A stretch of DNA of 64,000 nt. It comes from Tetraselmis striata (Eukaryota; Chlorophyta; Chlorodendrophyceae; Chlorodendrales; Chlorodendraceae). A model generated the notes under the pieces. It made no database searches. It had not been told where the DNA came from and was given only the letters and a program-made list of their open reading frames with translations. A program made the translations under genes and the position numbers. The stretch covers positions 1 through 64,000 of the forward strand of contig VCJN01000288.1 of the NCBI GenBank assembly GCA_006384855.1, in the 5' to 3' direction. Shown here one piece after another: positions 33,534 through 45,885 of the stretch; positions within the stretch are counted from its first letter, which is position 1; every line of letters starts with the position of its first letter.

Positions 33534-36500
33534 CTATGTCCCGAAGTAGACAGGCTCGAAGCTGAACAAAGAGGCCGGATATCCTTGTGCGGCTGCTTCT
33601 TGCATTGAAACGTCCCAACTGTGTAGCCCAGTCTGCTTGTCGAGTGCTTGAAGCATGTGCTCAACTCGAAGAAGGCGCCAAATGTTCACGGTGCCGTCAA
33701 AAGATCCAGAGGCCAAAGAGCGCCCGTCAGGTGCCCATGCCAGTGAGGGCACCTCGTCATTGTGACCCAGGAGCACCTGAGGGGCGCTGTCCTCCACTGT
33801 GGAATTGCCGTCCACGGCCCATACCCGCACAGTGGCATCCTCAGACCCCGAGGCCAGGGACCGGCCATCAGGCGCCCATGCAACTGAGCTCACCCCTGGC
33901 GCGTAGTCCCCCAACACCGGCGGCACGCCGACCTGCACCGCGCCGATCTCGCCCATTCGCCATACATGCACCGCGTTCCAAGCTCCACAGGCCAAGGAGC
34001 GGCCGTCGGGCGACCATGCTACGGAGGTTACCCACCCGCTGTAGCCTTGCAACACCTGATGCGAGGTGGTGTTCTCCGTGGTGTTGTCATCACTCACCCG
34101 CCACACCCACACGGTGCCATTCACAAGGTCGCGACTCCCCCTGCCGCAAGCCAGGGAGAGGCTATCAGGCGCCCATGCCACTGAGGTCACATGATCGGCT
34201 TGACCTTGCAGCACAAGCGACGCGTTGCCGGAAACCGCGCCGCGCTCGCTGACCTGCCACACGCGCACATTGCCATCCCAGGATCCGGAAGCAAGAGAGC
34301 GTCCATCAGGCGCCCATGCCACCGAGGTCACGAACTCTGTGTGGCCCTGCAGCACCTGCGGGGGGCGGCTCTCCACTCCATCCTCCTCGGCCACCAACCA
34401 CACACTCACAGTGGTATCCAGGGACCCAGCGGCAAGCGAGCGGCCGTCAGGTGCCCACGCTACCGAGGTCACGTGACCAGTGTGGCCACGCAGCACCAAC
34501 AGCGCGCTGCCCTCCACGGCGCCATCCTCGCCCACCCGCCACACGCGCACCGTGGTATCCTGAGACCCAGCGGCCAAGAAGCGGCCGTCAGGCGACCATG
34601 CCACTGAGGTCACACGATCTGTGTGATCCCGCAGCCCTAGCGGGGTGCTGCCATTCAGTGGCGCGTCACAGCCCACGCGCCACACACGGACGGCGGTATC
34701 CCGAGATCCCGAAGCCAGGAAGCGGCCGTCAGGAGTCCATGACACTGACATGACATCAGCAGTGTGGGCCTGAAGCACCTGGAATGTGCCACCGCTCATG
34801 TCGCTCCCCCCACCCAGTTGCCACACGCGGACAGTATCATCCATGGACCCTGAAGCCAAGGAGCGGCCATCCGGCGCCCACGCCACCGAGGTAACATCAT
34901 CAGTGTGGCCCTGAAGCACATGCGTGGCGCTGCCCACCACCGCGCCATCCTCACCCACCCGCCACACAGATGGTGCGCCTCCAGAGCGCGCTGCTCCGCT
35001 AGGTTCTCTGCTGCGAGCGCCTCATCCCGCGCATCGTGTGCCTCCAGGGCCCGCTGCTCCGCCAGCCTCTCCGCTCCCAGCGCATCATCTCGAGCTTCCT
35101 CCGCCTCGACAGCTCGCATCTGCGCCAGATTGCTGGCAGCATGCGCTCGCCTCGCCATTAGCGCGCTGGCAACCACGCCCGCCACCAGTACAAGCACCAG
35201 CAGCATCCCCAGCGCCATCATCTGCCGGCGGCGCCGGATTGTGTGCCTCTCCGACGCGCCCACAAACTCCCCCATGTGCTTCGTCGGCTGGGGTTTCAAG
35301 TTGTGCTGCTCCACGTCCTTCAACCACTGCCTCCAGAACACCGCTTCGTCCTTCTGCAGCAGCGGCAGCGGCAACTGGGCCTTCACCGCCGCCTGCCACG
35401 CATCTGCTTCGTTCTTCAGCTCGGCGTGCTGCTTGTGGTACACCAGGTCCTTCTCCACGTAGCCTAGCGCCGTGCTCACCATCTTACGCCAGTCCTCATC
35501 GCTCGTAAGGGTGTTGTCGTTGCCGCAGTCGCACAGGTTGATGGACTCAAGCTTGCCAAACAGGTTCTTCATCACATCCAGAGACATAGCCATGCCTGGC
35601 ACGATATCTTCGCCTTCATACGTGCACACTGCACGGCTAGACCTCGTATCCGTGTACATGGCCTCCGAATCAGTAACCTGGAGCATAACGTTGCTGTTGA
35701 TCGAGCCATCCAACGGGGGAGGTGCGTCGGCAGCAGCAGCAAGCTGGGCGTCAGCCTGAGTCTTGGCCAGAGACGCACCGTGGGGATCCTGCATGCACGG
35801 GGGCAGTGCGCATGGGGGCATTGGCTCAGTGGAGCAAGAGGAGAGATTTCGCAGGCGTATAAATGGTGCCGGGGCAGGAATAGTCCTGGTTGGGGGTCCA
35901 GCGCGCACCACAATCAGCTTCCATGCATTGCCATCTTTGCCCTCGAGCATAATTACGGCGATAGGCTTGTCATATTGGAAGGCAAGGGCTAGTTCCTGCG
36001 TACATCATGGTCCCCGGTGAGTCGCAGCTGACTTGCTGAGGATGGTGCAGGCAGCAAAGGGTGGCGCTAATGCAAGAGCGGGTGATTGGGTGAGGGCGCC
36101 TGGGGCGCGCCTGCAGACAGTTGTACGAGGTAAGCCATGCCTTGTCCACAAAAGCGACAAACTTGGAGCAGCTTTCAATAGCCTCCTTAATCTCCTCGCG
36201 CCACGGTATGGGCCCCTACGCCTGCAAGTCCAGGAAGTCTGCCCAGTACACAATATGGCCACCATTGATCTTCACGCAGGGGATGCATTTGCAGCGCAGC
36301 CAGTCAGTCTTAGAATCAACTGTTAAAAATGTTCTAGGTCAAGGCTATCACTAGTGATCAATGCTTGCATATGTACAGCGCGTAAACACCCTTTGCCGAT
36401 TAAATTAAGGGAAGATGCGACCCTTCCAAGACATGGTTCCCAGTACTACTCCTGCCATGTGCTGTACACAGCATTATAAAGTTGCCAGGGGGCGGGGTAC

Positions 36501-36959
36501 AGGGTACTTGAGGAGGGGGTGTTCTGCTATGAGAGGGTAGTGATGGAAATCATAAGTGGCCGCCAAACGGCTGTGCGTGTGCAGGATTACTACCAGCGGG
36601 ACACGGTGCGAAGTATGTGGAAATAGCATTGCGGCATTGTTGTTGGAAGTGAGACCCACATCATGAGAGCTCAAGTGATCGATTATCCGGTGCTTCTTCT
36701 CTTGAGTGTCATCAAGCCGCCAACAGTGTGAGAAAAAAGGCTTCTCCTTGCGTATGTGGCCGAGTTCCGAGCAGAATGCACGGCGTGAGCGCTCACGCTC
36801 CAAGAAAGCTTCCTCAGCTGCGCCTCTGTTTCTTATGTCTGGCGGGCCCACATTCACAGTGCGGACTTGCTCGGTGACTGAGTACCCTGGTATAAACGTG
36901 CCAGTGCTTTCCTCACTGTGCAGGGGTAGGACTGACTGCTGCTCCCGGCCTCTCGACAT
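33534..36959 (-). pseudogene. TIR / transmembrane / coiled-coil / WD40 protein gene, apparently broken
   Basis: Minus-strand parts in order. An exon at about 36959-36650 contains KPFFSHCWRLDDTQEKKHR, a likely TIR first strand. An exon ending at 36111 contains GGHIVYWADFLDL, PWREEIKEAIESCSKFVAF and VDKAWLTSYNCLQ. It joins through a GC-AG intron (35996-36110) to ELALAFQYDKPIAVIMLEG, the TIR pattern. A membrane helix (GMLLVLVLVAGVVASALMA) follows at about 35210-35150, then a repeating coiled coil (ERLAEQRALEAHDARDEAL) to about 34970. From 34967 to 33534 another frame gives about 11 WD40 repeats (HTDDVTSVAWAPDGRSLASGS type). Breaks: an in-frame TAG at 36216-36218, and a frame change near 34968 where the propeller opens mid-repeat. 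The order recalls STAND-like sensor proteins without a visible NTPase. Ligand and role unknown. Confidence 0.62.
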
Positions 36960-37594
36960 CCCACCTGCCGGCAGTCGCAGCCATCAACGGCCAGCAAGTG
37001 ACAGAAAGGATAAGTTTTCGCTTTTTGTTTGCCTAGCCACGAGCTCGTCGGTTCAAGACCCAAGTGCAGCACCTGGGATAAATTTCCGAGCTGGACGTGG
37101 CAAGGATAGTAGTTGCGGTGGTGGGAGAGGGGGGGGGGGGGGGGGGGGGGGGGTGGCAGGCTGCGGCCAGCGACTTCAGCATCTGTCTCGCGAGTGTCAA
37201 GTGTTAGTTCTGCAACAAGCATGTGTTTACAGACTACACTGTGCCCAGCCTGTGGCCACCCAAGGAGCAGCGGCACATGAATGCTTCCGTGATGCCGCCT
37301 CCAGCGCAATATGACTTTTAAGCCATATCATATGACCGTTGGCATCATCGGTGGTATGGTATAGTCGAGGCGCAGGAGCCTGCTTGCGGACTGCTCGTCA
37401 TGGATAGCATCTTCGCCGCACTCTGAGTGGTCGTACTGTACCAGAATATCCTGATGAGCCGAGTCCAAGTCAGGCGACTTGCTGCCACGATACGATTTCC
37501 CAGGTGACGTAGCGAGGCCGTCCTTCATACCTGATTGGCAGCTTCTGTGCAGCTATTGCATCGCTAAACAACAGCAATTGTGGTCTTAACCTCC

Positions 37595-37629
<35 letters not shown>

Positions 37630-39757
37630 CTACCCCACCCCCCCCTCCCCTGACTAACAAGCTAAAATGGATATCGATTTGGGGGGGGGGGGGGGGCTGT
37701 TTTACCGAACTGACTAAGCATATCTGTAATCAGTTTCTAACGTATTGGCCTTTGTCAGGTCGGGCCTGGTACGGGCCTTCGAGGGATAAAAACACAGTAT
37801 TAGGGGGTGTGGAACTGGCCTTTGAAGTTGCGGCCTCGCAAGGTGTCGTATCGGTGGGGTGGGTATCATTGGGTTTGTGGAGGCGGTGCCCCCCCCCCCC
37901 CCCCCCACCCCCAGGGTGCGCCCGCGAGTTCTTAGCAGCTAGCAAAAGAGACATACGTGCTCATGGCCGTCTCAATGGTGCTAGTATAGACCTAGTTACT
38001 TTTGTTGTGCGCAATTGCAGCCCTGGTGCAGCTTACTATAGGCCTGAGGTACGTAGCTCAGCGCGCGCAAACGACATTTTTGAAATTTTCTTCTGGCTTT
38101 CAGGGATGTTCATATACATGTAAGGGGGTATGGAACTGGGCTGAAAGTTCTGAATTGGGCCGCTGAGTCTGTAATGAGTGTTGAAAGTATGGTGTCGGGG
38201 GCAATCTTGTGTGAGCACATATTGTGTCGGGACTACATACCATCCCGTTATGCATCATGCACTTCATGTATCCATACAAGACTTTTTCATATAGCTCAAC
38301 ATACATATACATTGGACTGAATACCCCTACCCTGTCACTTAAGTATATTATATATGGTCTAGAAAAAACATTTCGAAACCCCAATAACTAAGAGGAACAA
38401 TGAGTCTTTAAACACCGCAAGGTTGATGTATGTGAGGTGTCGCCAGCACAAATGGACCTGAGAATCGCGAGGCAGAGGCATATAGAACATTTGTGAAAGG
38501 GCATCACAAACGCATACATGCATGCGATGATTGAGGGGATAGAATGGACGTGCTGTGGCAACGTGACACACGTCACGTTCTCCATGTGGCAACATTTGGA
38601 AAACACTAATAACCCATGGCAGGTGGCCGGAAACGTAGTACAATATAATTGGGTGCTGTCTCAATTGGGTTTGACATAGCTTGGATGAATGCTGGCATAA
38701 CCAGGCTGTGCACAGCGCATGCCTAGAGGCAATGGCTATTGGTTACATGACAAAATAGTACGTTACGACATCGTAGACAACTGCCGATTAGCAGCCCATT
38801 GCGCTTCGCTAGTCGAACCTGGACGCTGGTGTCGGGCGGTGTCAGGGAGGGTTTTGGCATTGCTTAAATTGGCGAGGGAGAAGATGTGAGCAGTGAAGGA
38901 GGGGGTATATGGCCGGGGCGAGTTTCGTGATGACCCCATGTGACCCCCATTTGACTCCCAAGCGGCGGAACCAGCGATGCGAACAGCACGGTTGGGCGAT
39001 GCCTGCGCCCAGCATTGGCGCGAGCCAGCGAACTCACTTGCCGAGGTGGTGCGACAAACCCGTGCAGAAAACGTACCGTGTTTGGGAAGATGTCGTATTT
39101 TATGGCCGTATGTCGCGGTGAGGGGTTAGCGAAAATGAATGTATATCGAAAATGTTTGCGCGATCTTTTGCGCGCGCGGGAGGCCACAGTCCATATATAA
39201 CCTGTATATGTCATAAGGATACCCGGAAGTGTCGGGGTCATAGGTTGATCCGCTGGGGCAGTTTGTGTGATTTGACGGGCACTAAGCACATATACCACAT
39301 GTACCATATCAAAGTGATGACACTATATAAAAGGATGGATTTTTGGTGACTTGAAGCAATAACACTGCGTCTCCCGGAATACAAAAGTTGACCACTGTCG
39401 CAAAAAACACTTCAGCTGGAAATCCAGTCGATACCAGTCCATGGGCCCAAGTTTCGGCTATAGTCGATAGCGAGTTTGAGAATTTCTATCCTATCCGAAG
39501 TTGCTGTACCGCCGCTCGATGCTGGTACTCACACGTACTGCATAAAGTACTTATATGCCATGGTATGAACTTTTTGGTTACAGGGAGACCGTCCAGAGAA
39601 TGCACGCAAAGTACTGGGGAAGGAAAAAGCCTACATTTAAGCAGAACCCTCTTAGCTTATGCCATGGTACCATAAACTTATTGAAACCCGCCATCAGCTC
39701 GGAGATGGCCGATGGTAATTGGGGTAGCGTTTTTCTTTTTTGTTATTCCTACGGGTC

Positions 39758-39793
<36 letters not shown>

Positions 39794-40331
39794 CGGTGAA
39801 GATCCTTACTCCTCTATGGTCCTATCTAAGTCTGAGCAGAAAAAAGAGTTCTGCAGTGGTCGGTGAGATAGCCAGAGCTGGAGCAAAGTACAGAAAATAC
39901 GAGGATGTACGTGATGGCGAGGTCGGCTGAGGCCCACCACCAGCGTCGCGTCACCTCCAGCACGTACGGCACCAGGGAGTGCTGTAACCCAATTCCCCCG
40001 CCTCATCTAGTGTCCGATATCTTTGGAGCCATCGAATGAGGTTAGGGCGTGCGGTTGTGTGCTGGCTGCGCGCTGCGAGTGGATGGCGTCCTACTGTGCC
40101 GGACTGTCGGCTATGTGGGCACGTCGGGCCCGCCTGTATTATCTTACCTGCTGTATACCCATATGCAGCAGGGCACATTAAGGTTAGTGTTGAGTCATTA
40201 TAGGTTGCTGCTCTCTGTACAATATACTTCTGTGATATGAGAGCGGCAGTGTGTCACTTGCTGATTGACTCTCTTGTGGTGCTGCAGGATATGATACATA
40301 AAAGCACAGCCGCCGCGGTTGCCAGCAAGGT

Positions 40332-40363
<32 letters not shown>

Positions 40364-40897
40364 CGGCCGTCTGCCATACCGCAGCTCTATCCTGTCAGCG
40401 GGGATATGCTGCAAATAACGGGATATCACGCGACGGCGGCGGCACTACGCTTCCAGAGCATCGCAATTAGGATTCACGGGTGACTGCGGGAGAAGAGGAA
40501 CGGCACTTGGCATGAGGGACGTGTCGGGGAATCGGGGCGGGCTTACCAGTCATCGAGAGAGGTCAGGCGAGAAGGCGGTCTGCCTGCCGCGGGGATAGGC
40601 GGGCCTGCTGCGGACGAAAGTTTGATATCCTACTGCCGGGTCACTCATCACCACGGCAGGTACCGGTACCTGAAGCGGTTCAGAGTGACGTTCATAAGGA
40701 TCATATACCGCTACCGTCGAATAGCTAGCGGTTCAACCTCGCTACTACCGGTACCGTATCGTACTTTAAACTGTACGTGCCAGGGTTCAGAGGAGATTAC
40801 ACGACGCGAATATGTTACAGTCCGACAGCAGCATATGTCGCCTATATGTCATGTCACATGTCACCTATGTGTCATATGTCATATGTCACCCATATGC
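36960..40897. other. Gene-poor stretch with long homopolymers
   Basis: No supportable gene. Homopolymers: G about 37130-37153, C about 37597-37626, G 37681-37696, C about 37890-37906, G about 39760-39793, G about 40332-40362. The last two exceed 30 bases. Frames across them read as polyglycine or polyproline and were discarded. Confidence 0.55.
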
Positions 40898-41846
40898 AGC
40901 TGGCTGTGAGACGGCGTAGTATATGAGCATGCGGGTGGCGCTGCAGCTTTTCGGCGGGCGTGGTACCGGTGGGAAAGGACTACTAGCGACTACTCCTGGA
41001 TATTCGGAATGCCTTCAATGAGGTATCCCGGGGTGCGATACTTTACGGCTTGCTTCAGCACCCGCGGCTACATGGCCTGATCCCTTTTTTCCAGATGTTG
41101 TACGATCGCCCTAGCGACCTGTACTACTACGCGCCGGATGATCCCGGTACTTTGCGCGCCACCCTACAGTCTCGTACGGGTGTACGCCAGGGTGATGTCC
41201 TGGCCCCGCTGTACTTCTGCCTCGCTGTCGCGGGCCCGGTGTAAGCGGTTGAGGCTCGTACCGCCGCTGATACTTTTTGGTACGCAGGCGTAAGTACAGG
41301 TTACTCGCACCCCCTGTGGGTACTCGTAATACTGTCCTGCACTACTAGTCGCCTGGTAGTCGCTCGTACTGACGCCTCGTCGTCCTCGTACCAGTACTTC
41401 GCCTTCACTTGTACTCGCACTCGCAATGCTCATACTCGTACTTCGCTTGGCTTCTACTCGTTCTCGTCCGCCTCAGTCGCCAGTTCTTCGCTCCTTCGTC
41501 GGCGTCCACGTTCCGCGCGTTTTCGACGAGTACTGCACGGAGCTTTCCAAAGACGCGGTACGTTCCTCACCCCGGCGACAGCGAGTCCGAATTGCGGACA
41601 GTACGGGAGAAGTTGGCCCCGGGAGGATTTCGGACCCCGGCCGATGATCCTGTCCAGGATGGCGCCGTGTACCTGGGTGCTCCTATTAGCCATTACCCCG
41701 AGTGGATGACCGACGCGTTGGGGCGGCGCCGGGAGGCCCACGCCACACTATTGGAGCGCATCGCCTCCTTTGGCACGTCGGGATACGGCTGCCACCATGG
41801 GGCCATGCATGCGGTTGCTGGTCGTATGCGCGTATGCGGCGTGCCG
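40898..41846 (+). mobile_element. Inverted partial copy of the R2-like LINE
   Basis: Reverse complement of 44110 down to about 43340 in the neighbouring minus-strand element. It carries the reverse-transcriptase segment with QSRTGVRQGDVLAPLYFC and later DGAVYLGAPISHYPEWM. About 230 bp (41279-41510) differs from the other arm and is full of GTACTCGTAC-like words. The copy stops at the C-run 41847-41867. Confidence 0.85.
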
Positions 41847-41867
41847 CCCCCCCCCCCCCCCCCCCCC
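41847..41867. repeat. C-tract joining two oppositely oriented LINE copies
   Basis: 21 C. The plus-oriented arm ends on its left side and the minus-oriented element ends on its right side. Confidence 0.95.
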
Positions 41868-44800
41868 GCCAGCGTCAGGTCCGACGGCCGCGAGCGGTCC
41901 GCTGGGCGCAGCCCACTCGTCTCAAGGGTCAAGTCGCCGGCTCCAGAACGGTCCCGGTCAAGCACCGCACCCGCATCAATTGGCACAGATGCCCACATAT
42001 TCTTCAAAGCGGTATGCATGCGGTGCTTGTAGTTCGCTACGGGGCATATGGGTAGATGATCCACGATGAAATCCGTAGCGCTCCGGTTCGAGCCATTCGT
42101 AGAGCGAAGCCATAAGGGATCAATACCACACGTGGGGCCAGGGCAAGTGACAAGCGCGGAACCTCCGCGCGGGCAAAGGCCCAGTACCCGCGCAGCGGCG
42201 GCCAAATATGCAGCATGGGGAATCTTGCGGGCGGACTCGTGATCCGATTGGAAAAGCGATAGGGAGCCCGGCCCGCACGCGCTGTACAAGCGCAGGATAT
42301 CAAGTCGCGAGGCCGCGGCACCAGTACGTTCACTGTGAGATTCAGATGTGACATACAGGTGACGAAGCACTACTACTAGCGACTATTATTTATCCGTGAA
42401 GGCTGCTGCTGGTGGCGGCGTTGGAAGCTGAGATCGAGGGCCACGAAGTCACGCAAGCGAATCGCACGGCTGAGGTGGCGTTGGACAACCATGGTCGTGG
42501 GTTGATCATCGGAGGTCGCACCCGAACCCGTACCCGAGGGCGGAGCAGTAGAACCTGGCAGCGATTCTGGGAGGGAAAGAGTCGCTGCTGACGGAGGGTG
42601 TGCCACTCAATCGCCAGGCGACGGTATCTTCAGAGCTACAAAAGCGCATGTAGTAACGGTATTGGCAGTACTCGTACCACCGATAGGAAGCAATTGCTGC
42701 GCAGCAGAGGCGGCCTCACCAGTACCAACTCCAAGAGGAGTGGCCGTAAAAGGAGTAGATGTGGCGGTGACGCGCAGTCCTCCGCTAGTGCTCGTACCCG
42801 TACGGGTCGTAGTACCAGCTACTGGATCCGATGCGGCGGTGGTCATAGCATTACTGACCATAAGTAACTCGAAGATCTCGTGGGCGTGCCCATACGCCGC
42901 GCGTGCGCGCCGCACATCTTCATGCAGTAACGTGGTTAGGGCCCGTACAGTCTCGTACACGCGGCGCATCTCACGCGCCCATGCATGGCAAAGCACTCGT
43001 AGCCACAGACGACACCTCGGCGCGGACCGCCTCGTATAAGGGGCCAAGGGCGGGCCCGTACTCCCGTACCAGCTTTGGCAAGACAACCGATTGCGCGGAT
43101 GAATAAAACGCCGCGGGGGCCTCAGACTGCAGCAAGGCCATATTTAAACCGCCAAAATCCGCGGGCATACTCATCTGGACGATTGCAGCCTCCATGCGCG
43201 GTGTAGACTTGTCGCAAGCGTCCAGGCCAAGCAGCGAAAATACAGCATAAATGTTGGCGGCGTCCACGGCCTCCAAGAAAGGGTCCAGCTCCGACGGCGG
43301 CATCATGTGGCTGAGGAAGCCAGTCTGCCGCACCGCGCATACGACCAGCAACCGCATGGCCCCATGGTGGCAGCCGTATCCCGACGTGCCAAAGGAGGCG
43401 ATGCGCTCCAATAGTGTGGCGTGGGCCTCCCGGCGCCGCCCCAACGCGTCGGTCATCCACTCGGGGTAATGGCTAATAGGAGCACCTAGGTACACGGCGC
43501 CATCCAGGACAGGATCATCGGCCGGGGTCCGAAATCCTCCCGGGGCCAACTTCTCCCGTACTGTCCGCAATTCGGACTCGCTGTCGCCGGGGTGAGGAAC
43601 GTACCGCGTCTTACTGCCATGTAGTACCACCAGTCCGACTTTGGAATAAAGCTCCGTGCAGTACTCGTCGAAAACGCGCGGAACGTGGGCCGCGGCAGTG
43701 GCCGCGCTCATCCGCAAAACTCTGGCAGCAAAAAGTATCAGCGGCGGTACGAGCCTCAACCGCTTGCACCGGGCCCGCGATAGCGAGGCAGAAGTACAGC
43801 GGGGCCAGGACATCACCCTGGCGTACACCCGTACGAGACTGTAGAGTGGCGCGCAAAGTACCGGGATCATCCGGCGCGTAGTAGTACAGGTCGCTAGGGC
43901 GATCGTACAACATCTGGAAAAAAGGGATCAGGCCATGTAGCCGCGGGTGCTGAAGCAAGCCGTAAAGTATCGCACCCCGGGTTACCTCATTGAAGGCATT
44001 CCGAATATCCAGGAGTAGTCGCTAGTAGTCCTTTCCCACCAGTACCACGCCCGCCGAAAAGCTGCAGCGCCACCCGCATGCTCATATACTACGCCGTCTC
44101 ACAGCCAGCTCCCGACTGAAAGCTGCGTTGCACCGGGCCCATGACCTCCCGCGCATCCGCACCCACTTGCCCCAGAGCGTGGGCGGAGGCCAGGCGCACC
44201 AGCACGGAGCCGACGCCGAGCGGGCGTACTCGCAGCGGCTCGCCGCTCTTTTCCCGCTCCTCGCGCGCGGCGGGGTCGTCCTTGTGGAGCGCAAAGACGG
44301 AGCCACTCGCCAAGAAAGCCGCAGCACGCGAGTGGCACCGCCCCGCCAGGCAGCGGTTCACCCACAGGCGCCATGAAGGTACGTCTAGGTCCCTGATGTG
44401 CTCCCAACACCACCAGTCCACATGCCCTGCGGAAAGGCGGGGTGCACGACGCAGATCCCGCCGCTGGTCCTCCCCCCACCGCCTAACCTCATCCGCATTG
44501 TCGCCCCACGACGGCGGCGCCCGTTGCAGGTCCGGCGGTTCTTCGGGGGGAGAGTACTCCGGGCCGGTGGCAGCAGGAGGCGGATGGAGGGCATCGAGGG
44601 CAGGGAGCGCTGCAGCGGCGTCAGACACCATGCCGAGGTCAGCAGTGTCCAGCGCCTGGCGAGCGCGGCGCAGCTCCTGCATAGCAGTGAGTTTCGCCGC
44701 CCGGAGGTGAGCATCCACCACCGCCGGCGGCACCCCATCAGCCGCAGCATCGGCGCCCCCTTCCGCAGCCTCAACAATGGCCGCCCGCGCCCTCGCAGAT

Positions 44801-45885
44801 CGCCGGCGCTTCCGTCGGCGGGCACTCCGAGATGTGGTCGTCGGCAGCTCACCCGCCTCCATCTGGTAATTATGTAACTCGCTGCCATCCCGCGATTCGC
44901 GCCACATTTGCTCCATCCCGCACACCGAGAAGCCGGCGCGCACAACATCCCCTGCCTCCCACAGCCGCACTTGCCGCTCCGCCAATTTCCGCACAACTGC
45001 GAGGCTGCTGGATGGGTAGGGTCGCAGTAGTAGCCCCGCAAATACGCAGACAGCGCCTTCAGCCCCGTACGACCGGTCGTCGATCGGTAGGAGGGAAGCG
45101 GTCAGCATATATAGGCCAGCGTACGGTCTAGCAGGGGGAAGAGGACATGCCGAGCTGCGGGACAGACGCCGACAGCCGTGCCCCGCAGCGGCATACGGGG
45201 CATCTTGCGGTAGTCGTCGCTGGTAGCGCACCACCGAGCGGTGGCCGCGAGAGCGGCATCATGGGCGGCTGAGGCAGCAGCCGGCGCGTGCTGGCGCTAG
45301 CTGCAGCGCCCGCACTACGCCAGCTGCCGACGCCGGGAGAGCCACACCGGGGGGCGGAGCCGTGGGAGGAGGGGGGCTGCAGAACTCGCAGGTGGCGGCA
45401 CGGGCCGCCGCTTGCGCGCCATGGAACACGTGGTGGCCCGAGCGCGGGCAGCCGTCTCGTGGGACACACCGCAGATACACAGAAAGGTCGAAAGTCGCAG
45501 CGTAGGCGAGGTGCATGGCAGCTACCTCCGGGTCGTCGGACTCCATCCTGTTGTTCACGTGCGTGCACAAGGGGGCTGGCCGCCGGTAGGTGAGTCCGCA
45601 GCCGCCATCGCAACACCGGAACTGCCAGTCAACGCCCCCGCTGGGCGTCGACGACTGCACCCGCGCCATCGCGCCCACCACCACCGCCGCCCCCGCTGGG
45701 ACCGCGACCCCCATGGGAGACACCCTAGCAGAGGGGCATGGAGGGGCCAGAGGACGCCCCACGGTGCTGAACCCACGCCACAACCAGAGGCTGGGAGTCG
45801 GGGGAGCTCCAGCAATATTGAGATAGTGATTCGTATCTCCATGCCGACAGCAGCTGCTGCGCTGAGATGATATATTTTGATTCAC
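41868..45885 (-). mobile_element. R2-like non-LTR retrotransposon, copy 1 (degenerate, 3'-truncated)
   Basis: Minus-strand frames in order. A Cys/His-rich N-terminus (about 45720-45600, FRCCDGGCGLTYRRPAPLCTH) suits the zinc finger of site-specific LINEs. Then RLRVRPLGVGSVLVRLASAH-type fingers of the reverse transcriptase at 45234-44089. Motif A LLLDIRNAFNEV and motif B RTGVRQGDVLAPLYF follow at 44020-43780. A damaged motif C (SFADE in place of FADD) lies near 43710. Then the thumb (43600-42971). The C-terminal part has C/H residues (CPICPV...H) and the start of a restriction-like endonuclease (SGLRPADRSRPSDLTLAG), where homology stops at the C-tract. Stops and frameshifts (about 42970, 43620-43720, 44089) and a ~95-bp segment absent from copy 2 (about 42325-42419) show it is dead. 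Confidence 0.85.

Noticed and set aside
33600..34960. Regularly spaced repeats resembling a CRISPR array
   Set aside because: The ~120-bp periodicity is WD40 protein repeats. There are no short identical repeats with unique spacers and the genome is eukaryotic.
33587..35508. Several 70-220-codon frames on the plus strand opposite the WD40 and coiled-coil region
   Set aside because: They are antisense shadows of the repeated coding sequence, with Pro/Arg/Ser-rich low-complexity composition.
36474..36640. Continuation of the first TIR-gene exon downstream of about 36650
   Set aside because: Composition changes after the VGLTSNNN region and a GTGGG/GTCTC donor lies there, so it was treated as intron.
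37030..37075. tRNA-like GGTTCAAGACC box near 37053
   Set aside because: I could not pair an acceptor stem, anticodon arm or A box upstream, so no tRNA is called.
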